A DNA stretch of 14,983 nt from Bacillota bacterium (GTDB lineage: Bacteria > Bacillota > Clostridia > Lachnospirales > Lachnospiraceae). Numbering within the stretch: position 1 is the stretch's first letter; each line of letters starts with the position of its first letter. The notes under the pieces were generated by a model. The model had not been told where the DNA came from, did no database searches, and saw only the letters and a list, made by a program, of their open reading frames with translations. The translations under genes were made by a program, and so were the position numbers. The stretch lies in NCBI GenBank assembly GCA_023392995.1, contig JAEWMZ010000003.1, positions 1 through 14,983 of the forward strand, in the 5' to 3' direction. Below are positions 1 to 6,998 of the stretch, piece by piece.

Positions 1-1160
1 ACGATATCCAGTCTGCTGAAGATATCCAGGATGCACTTAAAGACCTGTTGGGTGGCACAATCAAGGAAATGCTTGAAGTAGAAATGGACGATCATCTGGG
101 CTATGTTCCATATGAAAGATCCGAAAACCAGAACTCTCGAAACGGTTATAAACAAAAGCAGATCAGAAGTAAATACGGCGAAGCAACAATTAATGTCCCT
201 CAGGACCGCGAAAGTTCTTTTGAACCTAAGGTAGTTAAGAAAAGGCAGAAAGATATATCGGCGATCGATGACAAGATCATATCCATGTATGCCAAAGGAA
301 TGACAACACGTCAGATTTCTGAGACGATCGAGGATATCTACGGATTCGAAGTCAGTGAAGGCATGGTATCAGACATAACCGACAAACTTCTCCCGGAGAT
401 TGAACAGTGGCAGAACCGTCCTCTTTCAAGCATTTATCCTATCGTTTTCATCGATGCAGTACATTTCTCAGTAAGGGACAACAGCATCATCAAGAAGCTG
501 GCTGCATACATAATCCTTGGTATAAATGAAGAAGGCAGAAAAGAGGTATTATCGATACAGGTAGGTGCCAATGAGAGCAGTAAATACTGGCTCAGTATCC
601 TTAACGAGCTTAAAAACCGAGGTGTACAGGATATACTCCTTCTTTGTGCAGATGGACTGACCGGCATCAAGGAATCCATTGCAGTGGCCTTCCCGAACAC
701 TGAATACCAACGCTGCATCGTACATCAGGTGAGAAATACCTTGAAATACGTAGCTGACAAGGACAAAAAGGAATTCGCAACTGATCTGAAGAAAATCTAC
801 CATGCAGCTTCAGAAGAAGCCGGACTTGCCCGACTGGATGAAGTTTGCACCAAATGGGATGACCGCTATCCAAATGCAATGAAAAGCTGGCATAAGAACT
901 GGGATGTAATCAGTCCTATTTTCAAGTTCTCTGCCGAAGTCAGGAAGGTCATTTATACTACAAATGCAATTGAAAGTCTAAACAGTACATACCGTAAACT
1001 CAACCGTCAGAGGAGCGTCTTCCCGAGCGATACGTCACTTCTGAAAGCCCTTTACCTAGCTACATTTGAGGCAACAAAGAAATGGACTATGCCTCTCAGA
1101 AACTGGGGTAAAGTGTATGGTGAACTTTCTATCATGTATGAGGGAAGGCTCCCGATTTAA
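1..1160 (+). CDS. IS256/Mutator-family transposase, 5'-truncated by the window edge
   Basis: DDE transposase of the IS256 (Mutator) family, which catalyses cut-and-paste or copy movement of its insertion sequence. The frame is open from base 3, reading DIQSAEDIQDALKDLLGGTIKEM. The TTG at 48 is therefore an internal codon and the true start lies outside the window. Numbering from that TTG, visible family features are the N-terminal GGTIKEMLEVEMDDHLGY segment, the helix-turn-helix-like stretch GMTTRQISETIEDIYG (about 84-99), the first catalytic Asp in VFIDAVHF (D136), the second in LLCADGLTGIKE (D202), the CIVHQVRN motif (223-230), and the catalytic Glu in TTNAIESLN (E309). The C-terminus YEGRLPI is typical, so the 3' end is intact. 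It lies convergent to trpA. It is probably a functional or recently functional element, but only its right half is visible, so intactness of the whole element cannot be judged. Confidence 0.95.
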   Translation, partial: DIQSAEDIQDALKDLLGGTIKEMLEVEMDDHLGYVPYERSENQNSRNGYKQKQIRSKYGEATINVPQDRESSFEPKVVKKRQKDISAIDDKIISMYAKGMTTRQISETIEDIYGFEVSEGMVSDITDKLLPEIEQWQNRPLSSIYPIVFIDAVHFSVRDNSIIKKLAAYIILGINEEGRKEVLSIQVGANESSKYWLSILNELKNRGVQDILLLCADGLTGIKESIAVAFPNTEYQRCIVHQVRNTLKYVADKDKKEFATDLKKIYHAASEEAGLARLDEVCTKWDDRYPNAMKSWHKNWDVISPIFKFSAEVRKVIYTTNAIESLNSTYRKLNRQRSVFPSDTSLLKALYLATFEATKKWTMPLRNWGKVYGELSIMYEGRLPI

Positions 1161-1173
1161 TCTAATAAATGAG

Positions 1174-1223
1174 AAGAGCACGTCAGGAATCTCTGGTATG
1201 CAGAGTTTTCTTGACATGCTCTT
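1174..1223. repeat. Imperfect inverted repeat just after the transposase, probable IS right-end region
   Basis: Bases 1174-1195 and 1201-1223 are imperfect reverse complements: AAGAGCAcGTCAgGAA...CTCTG against the complement of CAGAG...TTCtTGACaTGCTCTT. They flank a 5-base loop, GTATG. The hairpin starts 14 bases after the transposase stop. It may be the terminal inverted-repeat region of the IS256-type element, a terminator for the transposase (no clear T-tract follows), or both. The left end is outside the window, so the terminal repeat cannot be confirmed. The rest of the 1161-1415 spacer shows nothing clear. There is a weak GAAAGTC/GACTTTTC hairpin near 1298-1319, and no convincing intrinsic terminator for trpA on the minus strand. 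Confidence 0.5.
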
Positions 1224-1415
1224 TGTTATTGATTATAGTGTATCCAAGGATTGGCCTGTGTAGAAACAGACTCAAGATCCTTAATTAATTATCATAGAAA
1301 GTCATTTACAGACTTTTCTTCACACACTCTAAGAAGGTGGTTTTTCTATCTAATTTTCATCCATTATTTTATCCGTTTCGTAACCGCTACTCTGATCAAC
1401 GGAACCTTTGGATGG

Positions 1416-2222
1416 CTATTCCATTCCCTTCTTTATCTCCTCTACGAATTGGATCACATGGGGAACACAATCCTTCCCGTAGTTTGCAATAATTTTTACG
1501 ATTGCACTGCCCACAATAACTCCATCGGAAATGGCAGACATCTTAGCCGCCTGCTCCGGAGTGGAGATTCCAAAGCCAATGGCACAGGGAATATCCTTTA
1601 TTTCCTTGACCTGACGAATCATGGTTTCGACACCGCTGCCAATTTCACTTCGAACGCCCGTTACACCCATGGAGGATACACAGTAGATAAAGCCTTCGGC
1701 TTCTTTTGCTATGGTATGTATTCTCTCTTTTGAGGTTGGCGCTATCATGGATATCAAAGTGACGCCATATTGATCACAGTAGGGTTTTAATTCTTCTTTT
1801 TCTTCAAAGGGTATATCCGGTACAATGATGCCATCGATCCCAACTTTTTTACAGTTATCCATAAAGCGTTCGGTTCCATAGGTATAGATTGGATTTGCAT
1901 AGGTCATGAACACCAGCGGGACATTGCAAACTTTTCTGACTCTGGCCACCATCTCAAAGATTTTGTCCGTGGTTACACCCCCGGACAAGGCTCGGTAATC
2001 CGCATCCTGAATGACCGGACCTTCTGCAACCGGGTCTGAAAATGGTATTCCAAGTTCAATGATATCTGCACCTGCTTGTGCCATGTGGATTACTAATTCC
2101 TCTGTTATGTCAAGGCTAGGGTCTCCGGCTGTTATAAAAGGTATAAATGCCTTTTTATATAAGGTAGATGAATCAGCCTGCTGATTCATCTTATTTGAAA
2201 ATGCTCCTTCAATTCTATTCAT
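1416..2222 (-). CDS. trpA: Tryptophan synthase alpha subunit
   Basis: The alpha subunit cleaves indole-3-glycerol phosphate to indole and glyceraldehyde-3-phosphate and channels indole to TrpB in the cytoplasmic alpha2-beta2 complex. The TIM-barrel motifs are present: FIPFITAGDPSLD, ADIIELGIPFSDP (catalytic Glu in IELG), GIDGIIVPDIPFEE, FIYCVSSMGVTGVRS and AIGFGISTPEQA. An upstream ATG at 2249 would give 277 residues, but a GGGGGGT ribosome site ends 8 bases before the ATG at 2222. That start overlaps the trpB end by 8 bases (ATGAATAG) and gives 268 residues, the usual family length, so I chose it. The second catalytic acid, Asp60 in Salmonella TrpA, is Glu here (PVAEGP in place of PLADGP). 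This is the last gene of the operon. No obvious terminator follows before the insertion sequence. Confidence 0.96.
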   Translation of the reverse strand: MNRIEGAFSNKMNQQADSSTLYKKAFIPFITAGDPSLDITEELVIHMAQAGADIIELGIPFSDPVAEGPVIQDADYRALSGGVTTDKIFEMVARVRKVCNVPLVFMTYANPIYTYGTERFMDNCKKVGIDGIIVPDIPFEEKEELKPYCDQYGVTLISMIAPTSKERIHTIAKEAEGFIYCVSSMGVTGVRSEIGSGVETMIRQVKEIKDIPCAIGFGISTPEQAAKMSAISDGVIVGSAIVKIIANYGKDCVPHVIQFVEEIKKGME

Positions 2223-3399
2223 AGATTTGTACCCCCCGATATCTTGCAATTGCTGCTACATCCTTATCCCCCCGGCCAGATAAGTTTATTACAATAATTT
2301 GCTCCTTATCCATGGTTGGTGCCAGCTTTTTCGCATAAGCGACGGCATGAGCACTTTCTATGGCGGGAATAATTCCCTCTATTCTGGAAAGATACTCAAA
2401 GGCCTCTACTGCCTCCTGATCGGTAACCGCCACATAGTCTGCGCGCTTGATATCATGAAGGTAGGAATGCTCCGGTCCGATTCCCGGATAGTCGAGTCCG
2501 GCAGATATTGAATAAACCGGCGCGATCTGACCATATTCATCCTGGCAGAAATAGGACTTCATTCCATGAAAGATACCGGGTGTTCCCGTCTGAATCGTGG
2601 CTGCCGTTTTATCTGTATCAACTCCAAGTCCTGCCGCTTCACAGCCAATCAAACGTACCGAACTGTCCTCAATAAAATCATAGAATAATCCCATGGCATT
2701 ACTTCCGCCCCCTACACAGGCAATAACAGCATCCGGTAGTTTCCCTTCCTTCAAAAGCAGCTGCTCCTTTACTTCCTTTCCGATTACACTTTGAAAATCA
2801 CGAACCATCATAGGGAAGGGATGGGGACCCATTACAGAACCCAGTACATAGTGCGTATCCTCCACACGTTTCGTCCATTCTCTCATGGTTTCATTCACTG
2901 CATCTTTCAGGGTCATCGTTCCGGAGGTTACCGCATGAACCTTTGCTCCCAGAAGCTCCATACGAAATACATTCAACGCCTGGCGTTCTGTATCCTCTTT
3001 TCCCATAAATATCTCACATTCGAGACCTAACAATGCCGCAGCGGTTGCTGTTGCAACACCATGCTGTCCTGCTCCAGTCTCAGCAATGACTCTTGTCTTC
3101 CCCATTTTCTTTGCCAAAAGTACCTGACCAAGAACATTATTGATCTTATGGGAACCGGTATGATTCAAGTCCTCCCGCTTTAGATAGATCTTCGCACCGT
3201 CCAACTCCTTGGTCATCTTCTCTGCAAAATATAATAAAGAAGGTCTTCCGGCGTAATTGTTCAATAAATCCTTTAATTCCTTACAGAATCCATCCTCCTG
3301 TTTGTAATGCTCATATGCTGCTTCCAATTCTATTACCGCATTCATCAAGGTTTCTGGAATATATTGTCCGCCGTGAACACCGAATCTTCCTTTTGACAT
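2215..3399 (-). CDS. trpB: Tryptophan synthase beta subunit
   Basis: PLP-dependent beta subunit that condenses indole with L-serine to make L-tryptophan, in complex with TrpA. The 394-residue length is standard for the TrpB1 type. The N-terminus GRFGVHGGQYIPETL is the classic family opening. The PLP lysine is K85 in LNHTGSHKINN. The catalytic Glu is E107 in AETGAGQHG. The phosphate-binding glycine loop CVGGGSNAMG lies around 228-237. The C-terminal part has RIEGIIPAIESAHA and NLSGRGDKD. The start ATG overlaps the trpF stop by one base (TAATG) with AAGGAG just upstream, so translation is probably coupled. The end overlaps trpA. All key residues are present, so the enzyme should be active. Confidence 0.98.
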   Translation of the reverse strand: MSKGRFGVHGGQYIPETLMNAVIELEAAYEHYKQEDGFCKELKDLLNNYAGRPSLLYFAEKMTKELDGAKIYLKREDLNHTGSHKINNVLGQVLLAKKMGKTRVIAETGAGQHGVATATAAALLGLECEIFMGKEDTERQALNVFRMELLGAKVHAVTSGTMTLKDAVNETMREWTKRVEDTHYVLGSVMGPHPFPMMVRDFQSVIGKEVKEQLLLKEGKLPDAVIACVGGGSNAMGLFYDFIEDSSVRLIGCEAAGLGVDTDKTAATIQTGTPGIFHGMKSYFCQDEYGQIAPVYSISAGLDYPGIGPEHSYLHDIKRADYVAVTDQEAVEAFEYLSRIEGIIPAIESAHAVAYAKKLAPTMDKEQIIVINLSGRGDKDVAAIARYRGVQIYE

Positions 3400-4013
3400 T
3401 ATCTCACACTCCTTACTTTTGCGATCAAATCGCTTACTTTTTTCTTATCTTTATAGCCTTCCGTTTCCACTCCGCTGCTTACGTCGATGCAATAGGGATT
3501 TGTTAACGTGATCGCTTTTTCTGCATTATCGGTATGAATACCTCCGGCAAGGAAAAATGGCTTCGTCAAATTCTTGATGACCGACCAGTCAAAGGTTATC
3601 CCGCTTCCTCCGTACTCATCCTCTTTATAAGCATCCAGCAAAAGATAATCACTGGTCATGGCCGCCGCTTTTTTGATATCCTCTGTTGATCTTACTCTTA
3701 CGGCTTTTATGACAGGCTTCGTTATCCTTCGCTTTAGCTCCAGTATATATGCCTCATCCTCGTCCCCATGCAGCTGAACCATATCAACAATCCCAGCCTG
3801 ACAAATCTGGCGGATTCTATCCGGTGCTTCATTTACAAACACTCCTACCACCGGAATCTCTATGCTGAGCCGACGCCTTAGTTCTAAGGCAGTTTCTTCA
3901 TTCACCTGTCTCTTACTTTTTGCAAATACAAAGCCGATATAATCCGGGTGGGTTTCATTTACGATATCAATATCAATCGGTCTTGATAACCCGCAGATTT
4001 TAACTTTTGTCAT
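3399..4013 (-). CDS. trpF: Phosphoribosylanthranilate isomerase
   Basis: TrpF carries out the Amadori rearrangement of N-(5-phosphoribosyl)anthranilate to CdRP, the step between TrpD and TrpC. It is a single-domain TIM barrel of 204 residues, which is the normal size. Visible motifs are the N-terminal KVKICGLSR with the general-base Cys (C7), YIGFVFAKSKRQV, VQLHGDE (80-85), the general-acid Asp in LLLDAYK (D127) next to the GGSG phosphate loop, LAGGIHTDNA and IDVSSGVET. The start is supported by GGAGGTG 4 bases upstream of the ATG. It is a separate gene, not fused to trpC as in enteric bacteria. A 257-base spacer with a tandem-repeat array separates it from trpC. It overlaps trpB by one base. 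Confidence 0.97.
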   Translation of the reverse strand: MTKVKICGLSRPIDIDIVNETHPDYIGFVFAKSKRQVNEETALELRRRLSIEIPVVGVFVNEAPDRIRQICQAGIVDMVQLHGDEDEAYILELKRRITKPVIKAVRVRSTEDIKKAAAMTSDYLLLDAYKEDEYGGSGITFDWSVIKNLTKPFFLAGGIHTDNAEKAITLTNPYCIDVSSGVETEGYKDKKKVSDLIAKVRSVR

Positions 4014-4071
4014 GAAACACCTCCGCCATAATTTTTATTTCTAAATTTCCTTATTTTCGCAACCCCTTGCT

Positions 4072-4221
4072 TCCTTACTTAGACTCTTAATAAATCTCCT
4101 TATTTAGTTTCTTAGCAAAGATCCTTATTTAAACTCTTAGCAAAACTCCTTATTTAGACTGTTAGCAAAGCTCCTTATTTAGACTGTTAGCAAAGATCCT
4201 TATTTAGACTTTTAACGAAAC
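4072..4221. repeat. Six-copy 25-base tandem repeat in the trpC-trpF spacer
   Basis: Six consecutive 25-base units start at 4072, 4097, 4122, 4147, 4172 and 4197. The core of each is TCCTTATTTAGACT followed by GTTAGCAAAGC or a close variant. Units 4 and 5 match over 24 bases. The outer units diverge, and a decayed partial unit may precede 4072 (TCCTTATTTTCGCAACC). The array fills most of the 257-base spacer between trpC and trpF and is co-transcribed with the operon. In the mRNA sense each unit carries TAAATAAGGA, and in several units this becomes AAGGAG, a Shine-Dalgarno-like core with no ATG at proper spacing. The units contain stop codons, so they are not protein-coding. The function is unknown. 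Confidence 0.95.
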
Positions 4222-4270
4222 TCTTGAACTATTCGTTCTTACTCTCTTCTTGGAGTAGCATGCCTTTTCT

Positions 4271-5074
4271 TTATAATCCCATCAGCTCTTTTAACACTTC
4301 TTTTTTCCTCGGGCTTCTCATCAGCGTTTCTCCAATTAATACCCCGTCCACACCTGCCGCTTTCAGCTGGTGAACGTCCTCTGGTGTTCTTATACCGCTC
4401 TCTGCAACGAAGATAACCCCCTTGGGAACCAGCCCTCTAAGCTTAATGCTATTGTTTAAATCCACCTCAAAGGTTTGAAGGTTTCGATTATTTACTCCAA
4501 TCACTCTAGCCCCTGCTTTCAATGCACAGGCTACCTCTTCCTCCGTATGTGCCTCCACCAATGCAGACATTCCAAGCTCATTGCACAGACTGATATACCG
4601 CTTCACTGTACTTGTATCTAATAAGGTAACGATTAATAAAACGGCATCTGCTCCGAGGTACTTAGCTTCATAGATCTGATATTCATCAAGGATAAAATCC
4701 TTGCGAAGAACCGGTATATGAACCGCCTCACTAATTTGCTGAAGATACTCATCCTTTCCCTTAAAATATTCCGGTTCTGTCAGAACGGAGATTGCCGTCG
4801 CTCCAGCTGCCTCATATTCCATCCCTATCTCCAGATAGGGAAAATCCTCTGTAAGGATACCTTTTGACGGAGAAGCCTTTTTCACCTCACAGATAAAAGT
4901 CATCTGTTCTGCACTTTGGCCGATGGCTCGCTCAAAAGCAAAGGCAATACGGCTATTAAAACTTATTACAGTACCATTCTCATATACGATTGCTTTTAGC
5001 TCCTCTAAGGGCAGCCTTTCTTTTGCCTTTGCCACTCTAATTCTGGTGGCTTCTGCTATCGTGTCAAGTATCAT
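4271..5074 (-). CDS. trpC: Indole-3-glycerol phosphate synthase
   Basis: TrpC performs the ring-closing decarboxylation of CdRP to indole-3-glycerol phosphate. It is a 267-residue TIM barrel of usual length. It shows the signature EVKKASPSKG (63-72) with catalytic lysine, TEPEYFKG, the LRKDFI loop with the second catalytic lysine (K125), LVEAHTEEE with the catalytic Glu (E174), GVNNRNLQTFEVD (193-205), AESGIRTPEDV (Ser in ESGI) and GVLIGETLMRS. The start at 5074 has an AGAGG site about 9 bases upstream. It is unusual in this otherwise compact operon in having long repeat-filled spacers on both sides: 312 bases to trpD and 257 to trpF. Its translation therefore cannot be coupled to its neighbours by overlap. 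Confidence 0.97.
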   Translation of the reverse strand: MILDTIAEATRIRVAKAKERLPLEELKAIVYENGTVISFNSRIAFAFERAIGQSAEQMTFICEVKKASPSKGILTEDFPYLEIGMEYEAAGATAISVLTEPEYFKGKDEYLQQISEAVHIPVLRKDFILDEYQIYEAKYLGADAVLLIVTLLDTSTVKRYISLCNELGMSALVEAHTEEEVACALKAGARVIGVNNRNLQTFEVDLNNSIKLRGLVPKGVIFVAESGIRTPEDVHQLKAAGVDGVLIGETLMRSPRKKEVLKELMGL

Positions 5075-5233
5075 TCACTAACCTCTTCTTTCTGTAACCT
5101 GGACTTATTTATATCTGTTCATAAATTTACGGAATAGATTCTTTTCCATTTGGATTATTTCATATTAATATAAAAAGCATCCTTTAAAAATAGAACCTGC
5201 TGCTCGGTTTCATATCAGGATAGAAACCCTCTT

Positions 5234-5397
5234 ATAGTTATATCCATTTGTAATTTCCATTGCCAATTATATCTTTTATCAATCATACCATTTACTAATT
5301 ATATCATTTTCCAAATATATCATTTACTTGTTATATCCTCTACTCGTTGTACCCTCTACTTGTTGTACCCTTACTCGTTATATCCTCTACTCATTGG
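5234..5397. repeat. Degenerate 13-17-base tandem repeat in the trpD-trpC spacer, reaching into the trpD stop
   Basis: Four clear units lie at 5325-5340, 5341-5356, 5357-5371 and 5372-5387, each of the form TACT(C/T)GTT(A/G)TA(T/C)CCTC. More degenerate units with a TTATATC(C/A)TT-like core extend leftwards to about 5234. The trpD stop codon (5387-5389) spans the boundary of the last clear unit. A further decayed unit (TACTCATTGG) continues into the last trpD codons. The remaining part of the 312-base spacer (5075-5233) is AT-rich with no recognisable feature. The sequence is unrelated to the 25-base array on the other side of trpC. The function is unknown. Confidence 0.85.
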
Positions 5398-6394
5398 ATA
5401 ATTCTATGAATTTATTCAGCTGCTCCAGTGCCTTACCACTGTCAATCATGTCAGCCGCCATTCTCACACACTCTCTTAAGGTCATGTTATTATAAGTCAT
5501 ATAGAGGCAGACTGCTGAATTCAGTAATACGATATCCCGCTTCGGACTTTTTTCTCCCTTTAGAATGTTTAATGCAATCTCTGCATTAAAGGCTGGATCA
5601 CCTCCAATTAACTCCTCTGGCTTGCAAAATTCAAAACCGAATTGGTGAGGGTCAAGGAAAAAGCTATTTACCTGCCCATTATTTACTTCACATACCGTGG
5701 TCTTTGCACATAAGGTAACCTCATCGAGACCATCATGCCCATGCACTACCATGGCTCTCTTAACCCCGAGATTAGCCAGTACCTTAGCCATAGGTTCCAC
5801 CAAATTCTCATCATATACTCCCAGAAGCTGCAGATTCGCATTGGCAGGGCTGGAGAGAGGACCCAGAATATTAAATATCGTGCGTATTCCCAGCTCTTTT
5901 CTGACCGGAGCCGCATACCGCATAGAAGAATGATAGATCGGTGCAAACAGGAAGCAGAGCCCGATTTCTTTTAGAAGCTTTTCACTCTTTTCTACGGGAA
6001 TATCGATTTTCACTCCCAGTGCTTCCAGTACATCCGCACTGCCGCATTTGCTGGATACGCTACGGTTACCATGCTTCGCTACAGGGATACCGGCAGCAGA
6101 GATTACCAGAGATGATACAGTTGATATATTAAAGGTAAAGGCTTCATCCCCGCCAGTTCCGACAATATCCAGTACATCTCCTTCATGGCGTAGCTTTAAT
6201 CCGATATTTCTCATACTCAGGGCACAGGCTGTTATTTCATCGATTGTCTCGCCCTTCATGCGAATTGCCGTAATAAAAGCAGCAATTTGTGCATTGGTTG
6301 CATTTCCGCTCATAATTTCATCCATCACTGCTTTTGTCATATCCAAGGTTAAATCTTCTTTGTTAAGAACCATTTTGATTGCCTGCTGTATCAT
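5387..6394 (-). CDS. trpD: Anthranilate phosphoribosyltransferase
   Basis: TrpD transfers phosphoribosyl from PRPP to anthranilate, the second step of the branch. From the start I chose it has 335 residues, normal for the stand-alone enzyme. Visible motifs are the PRPP-binding GTGGDE (79-84), TFNISTVSS, the KHGNRSVSSKCGSADVLE block (107-124) that binds anthranilate and Mg-PRPP, and the HGHDGLDE region with metal-binding acids. An in-frame ATG at 6406 exists. However, GGAGG sits 5 bases before the ATG at 6394 and overlaps codons 1-3 of the longer form, so 6394 is the probable start. It follows trpG after 28 bases. It is not fused to trpG. Its stop codon lies inside a short tandem repeat. Confidence 0.97.
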   Translation of the reverse strand: MIQQAIKMVLNKEDLTLDMTKAVMDEIMSGNATNAQIAAFITAIRMKGETIDEITACALSMRNIGLKLRHEGDVLDIVGTGGDEAFTFNISTVSSLVISAAGIPVAKHGNRSVSSKCGSADVLEALGVKIDIPVEKSEKLLKEIGLCFLFAPIYHSSMRYAAPVRKELGIRTIFNILGPLSSPANANLQLLGVYDENLVEPMAKVLANLGVKRAMVVHGHDGLDEVTLCAKTTVCEVNNGQVNSFFLDPHQFGFEFCKPEELIGGDPAFNAEIALNILKGEKSPKRDIVLLNSAVCLYMTYNNMTLRECVRMAADMIDSGKALEQLNKFIELSNE

Positions 6395-6422
6395 AGTATC
6401 CTCCATTCCACTCTATTAATTG

Positions 6423-6998
6423 CTACATTATTCTTATTTTTAAAAAATTTCTTACGATCTTCTCTCCCAGCGGGGTCAAGATAGACTCCGGATGGAATTG
6501 CACGCCATAGATCTCATAGCTTCGATGCTGAACCGCCATAATCTCTCCGTCATCGTCCTCTGCTATTACTAACAGCTCATCGGGAAGTGTATTCTTATCC
6601 GCGATCAGGGAGTGATACCTTGCAGCCTGTATCATCGGCGGCAGTCCATGGAAGATTGTCGCGCCATTTGCTATATGGATATTGCTTTGTTTTCCATGCA
6701 TGAGTCTTTTTGCCAGGGTAATGCTTGCTCCAAATACTTCGCAAATTCCCTGGTGTCCCAGGCATACCCCAAGGATTGGAACCTCTCCCTTTAGCTCTGC
6801 AACTACTTGCTCTAAAACTCCTGCATCCTTTGGATAACCGGGACCTGGGGAAAGGATAATGTGAGACGGTTTCAACCCTCGGATCTCCTCCACCGTCAGG
6901 GCATCGTTTCGAATCACCTTAATATCACTGCCGATGCTTCCCACCAATTGCACTAGATTATAGGAAAAGCTGTCATAATTATCGATCAATAATACCAT
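6423..6998 (-). CDS. trpG: Anthranilate synthase glutamine amidotransferase component
   Basis: Class I glutamine amidotransferase that releases ammonia from glutamine and passes it to TrpE for anthranilate formation. It has 191 residues, typical for TrpG/PabA. The N-terminus LLIDNYDSFSYNLVQ is the family opening. The nucleophile is C79 in GVCLGHQ, and the catalytic His and Glu are in VQFHPES (H169, E171). The oxyanion-loop PGPGYP is present. The ATG overlaps the trpE stop by one base (TAATG) with GGAGG 4-5 bases upstream, which couples the two subunits of the complex. The same subunit may also serve PabB in folate synthesis, as in Bacillus. That is family knowledge and is not visible here. 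Confidence 0.97.
   Translation of the reverse strand: MVLLIDNYDSFSYNLVQLVGSIGSDIKVIRNDALTVEEIRGLKPSHIILSPGPGYPKDAGVLEQVVAELKGEVPILGVCLGHQGICEVFGASITLAKRLMHGKQSNIHIANGATIFHGLPPMIQAARYHSLIADKNTLPDELLVIAEDDDGEIMAVQHRSYEIYGVQFHPESILTPLGEKIVRNFLKIRIM

Noticed and set aside
434..879. Several minus-strand open frames within the transposase
   Set aside because: They are shadows of the IS256 coding frame with no ribosome sites or recognisable domains.
1251..1733. Plus-strand open frame of 160 residues
   Set aside because: Most of it is antisense to trpA, whose protein is unmistakable. No family resemblance or proper ribosome site is seen.
2223..2249. Upstream ATG start of trpA
   Set aside because: The GGGGGGT site fits the ATG at 2222. 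The longer form has no ribosome site and would overlap trpB by 35 bases.
4072..5397. CRISPR-like array
   Set aside because: The repeats are directly tandem without unique spacers of uniform length, and the units are not the palindromic 24-40-base type. No cas gene is present.
6395..6406. Upstream ATG start of trpD (MEDT extension)
   Set aside because: GGAGG overlaps these codons and is spaced correctly for the ATG at 6394.
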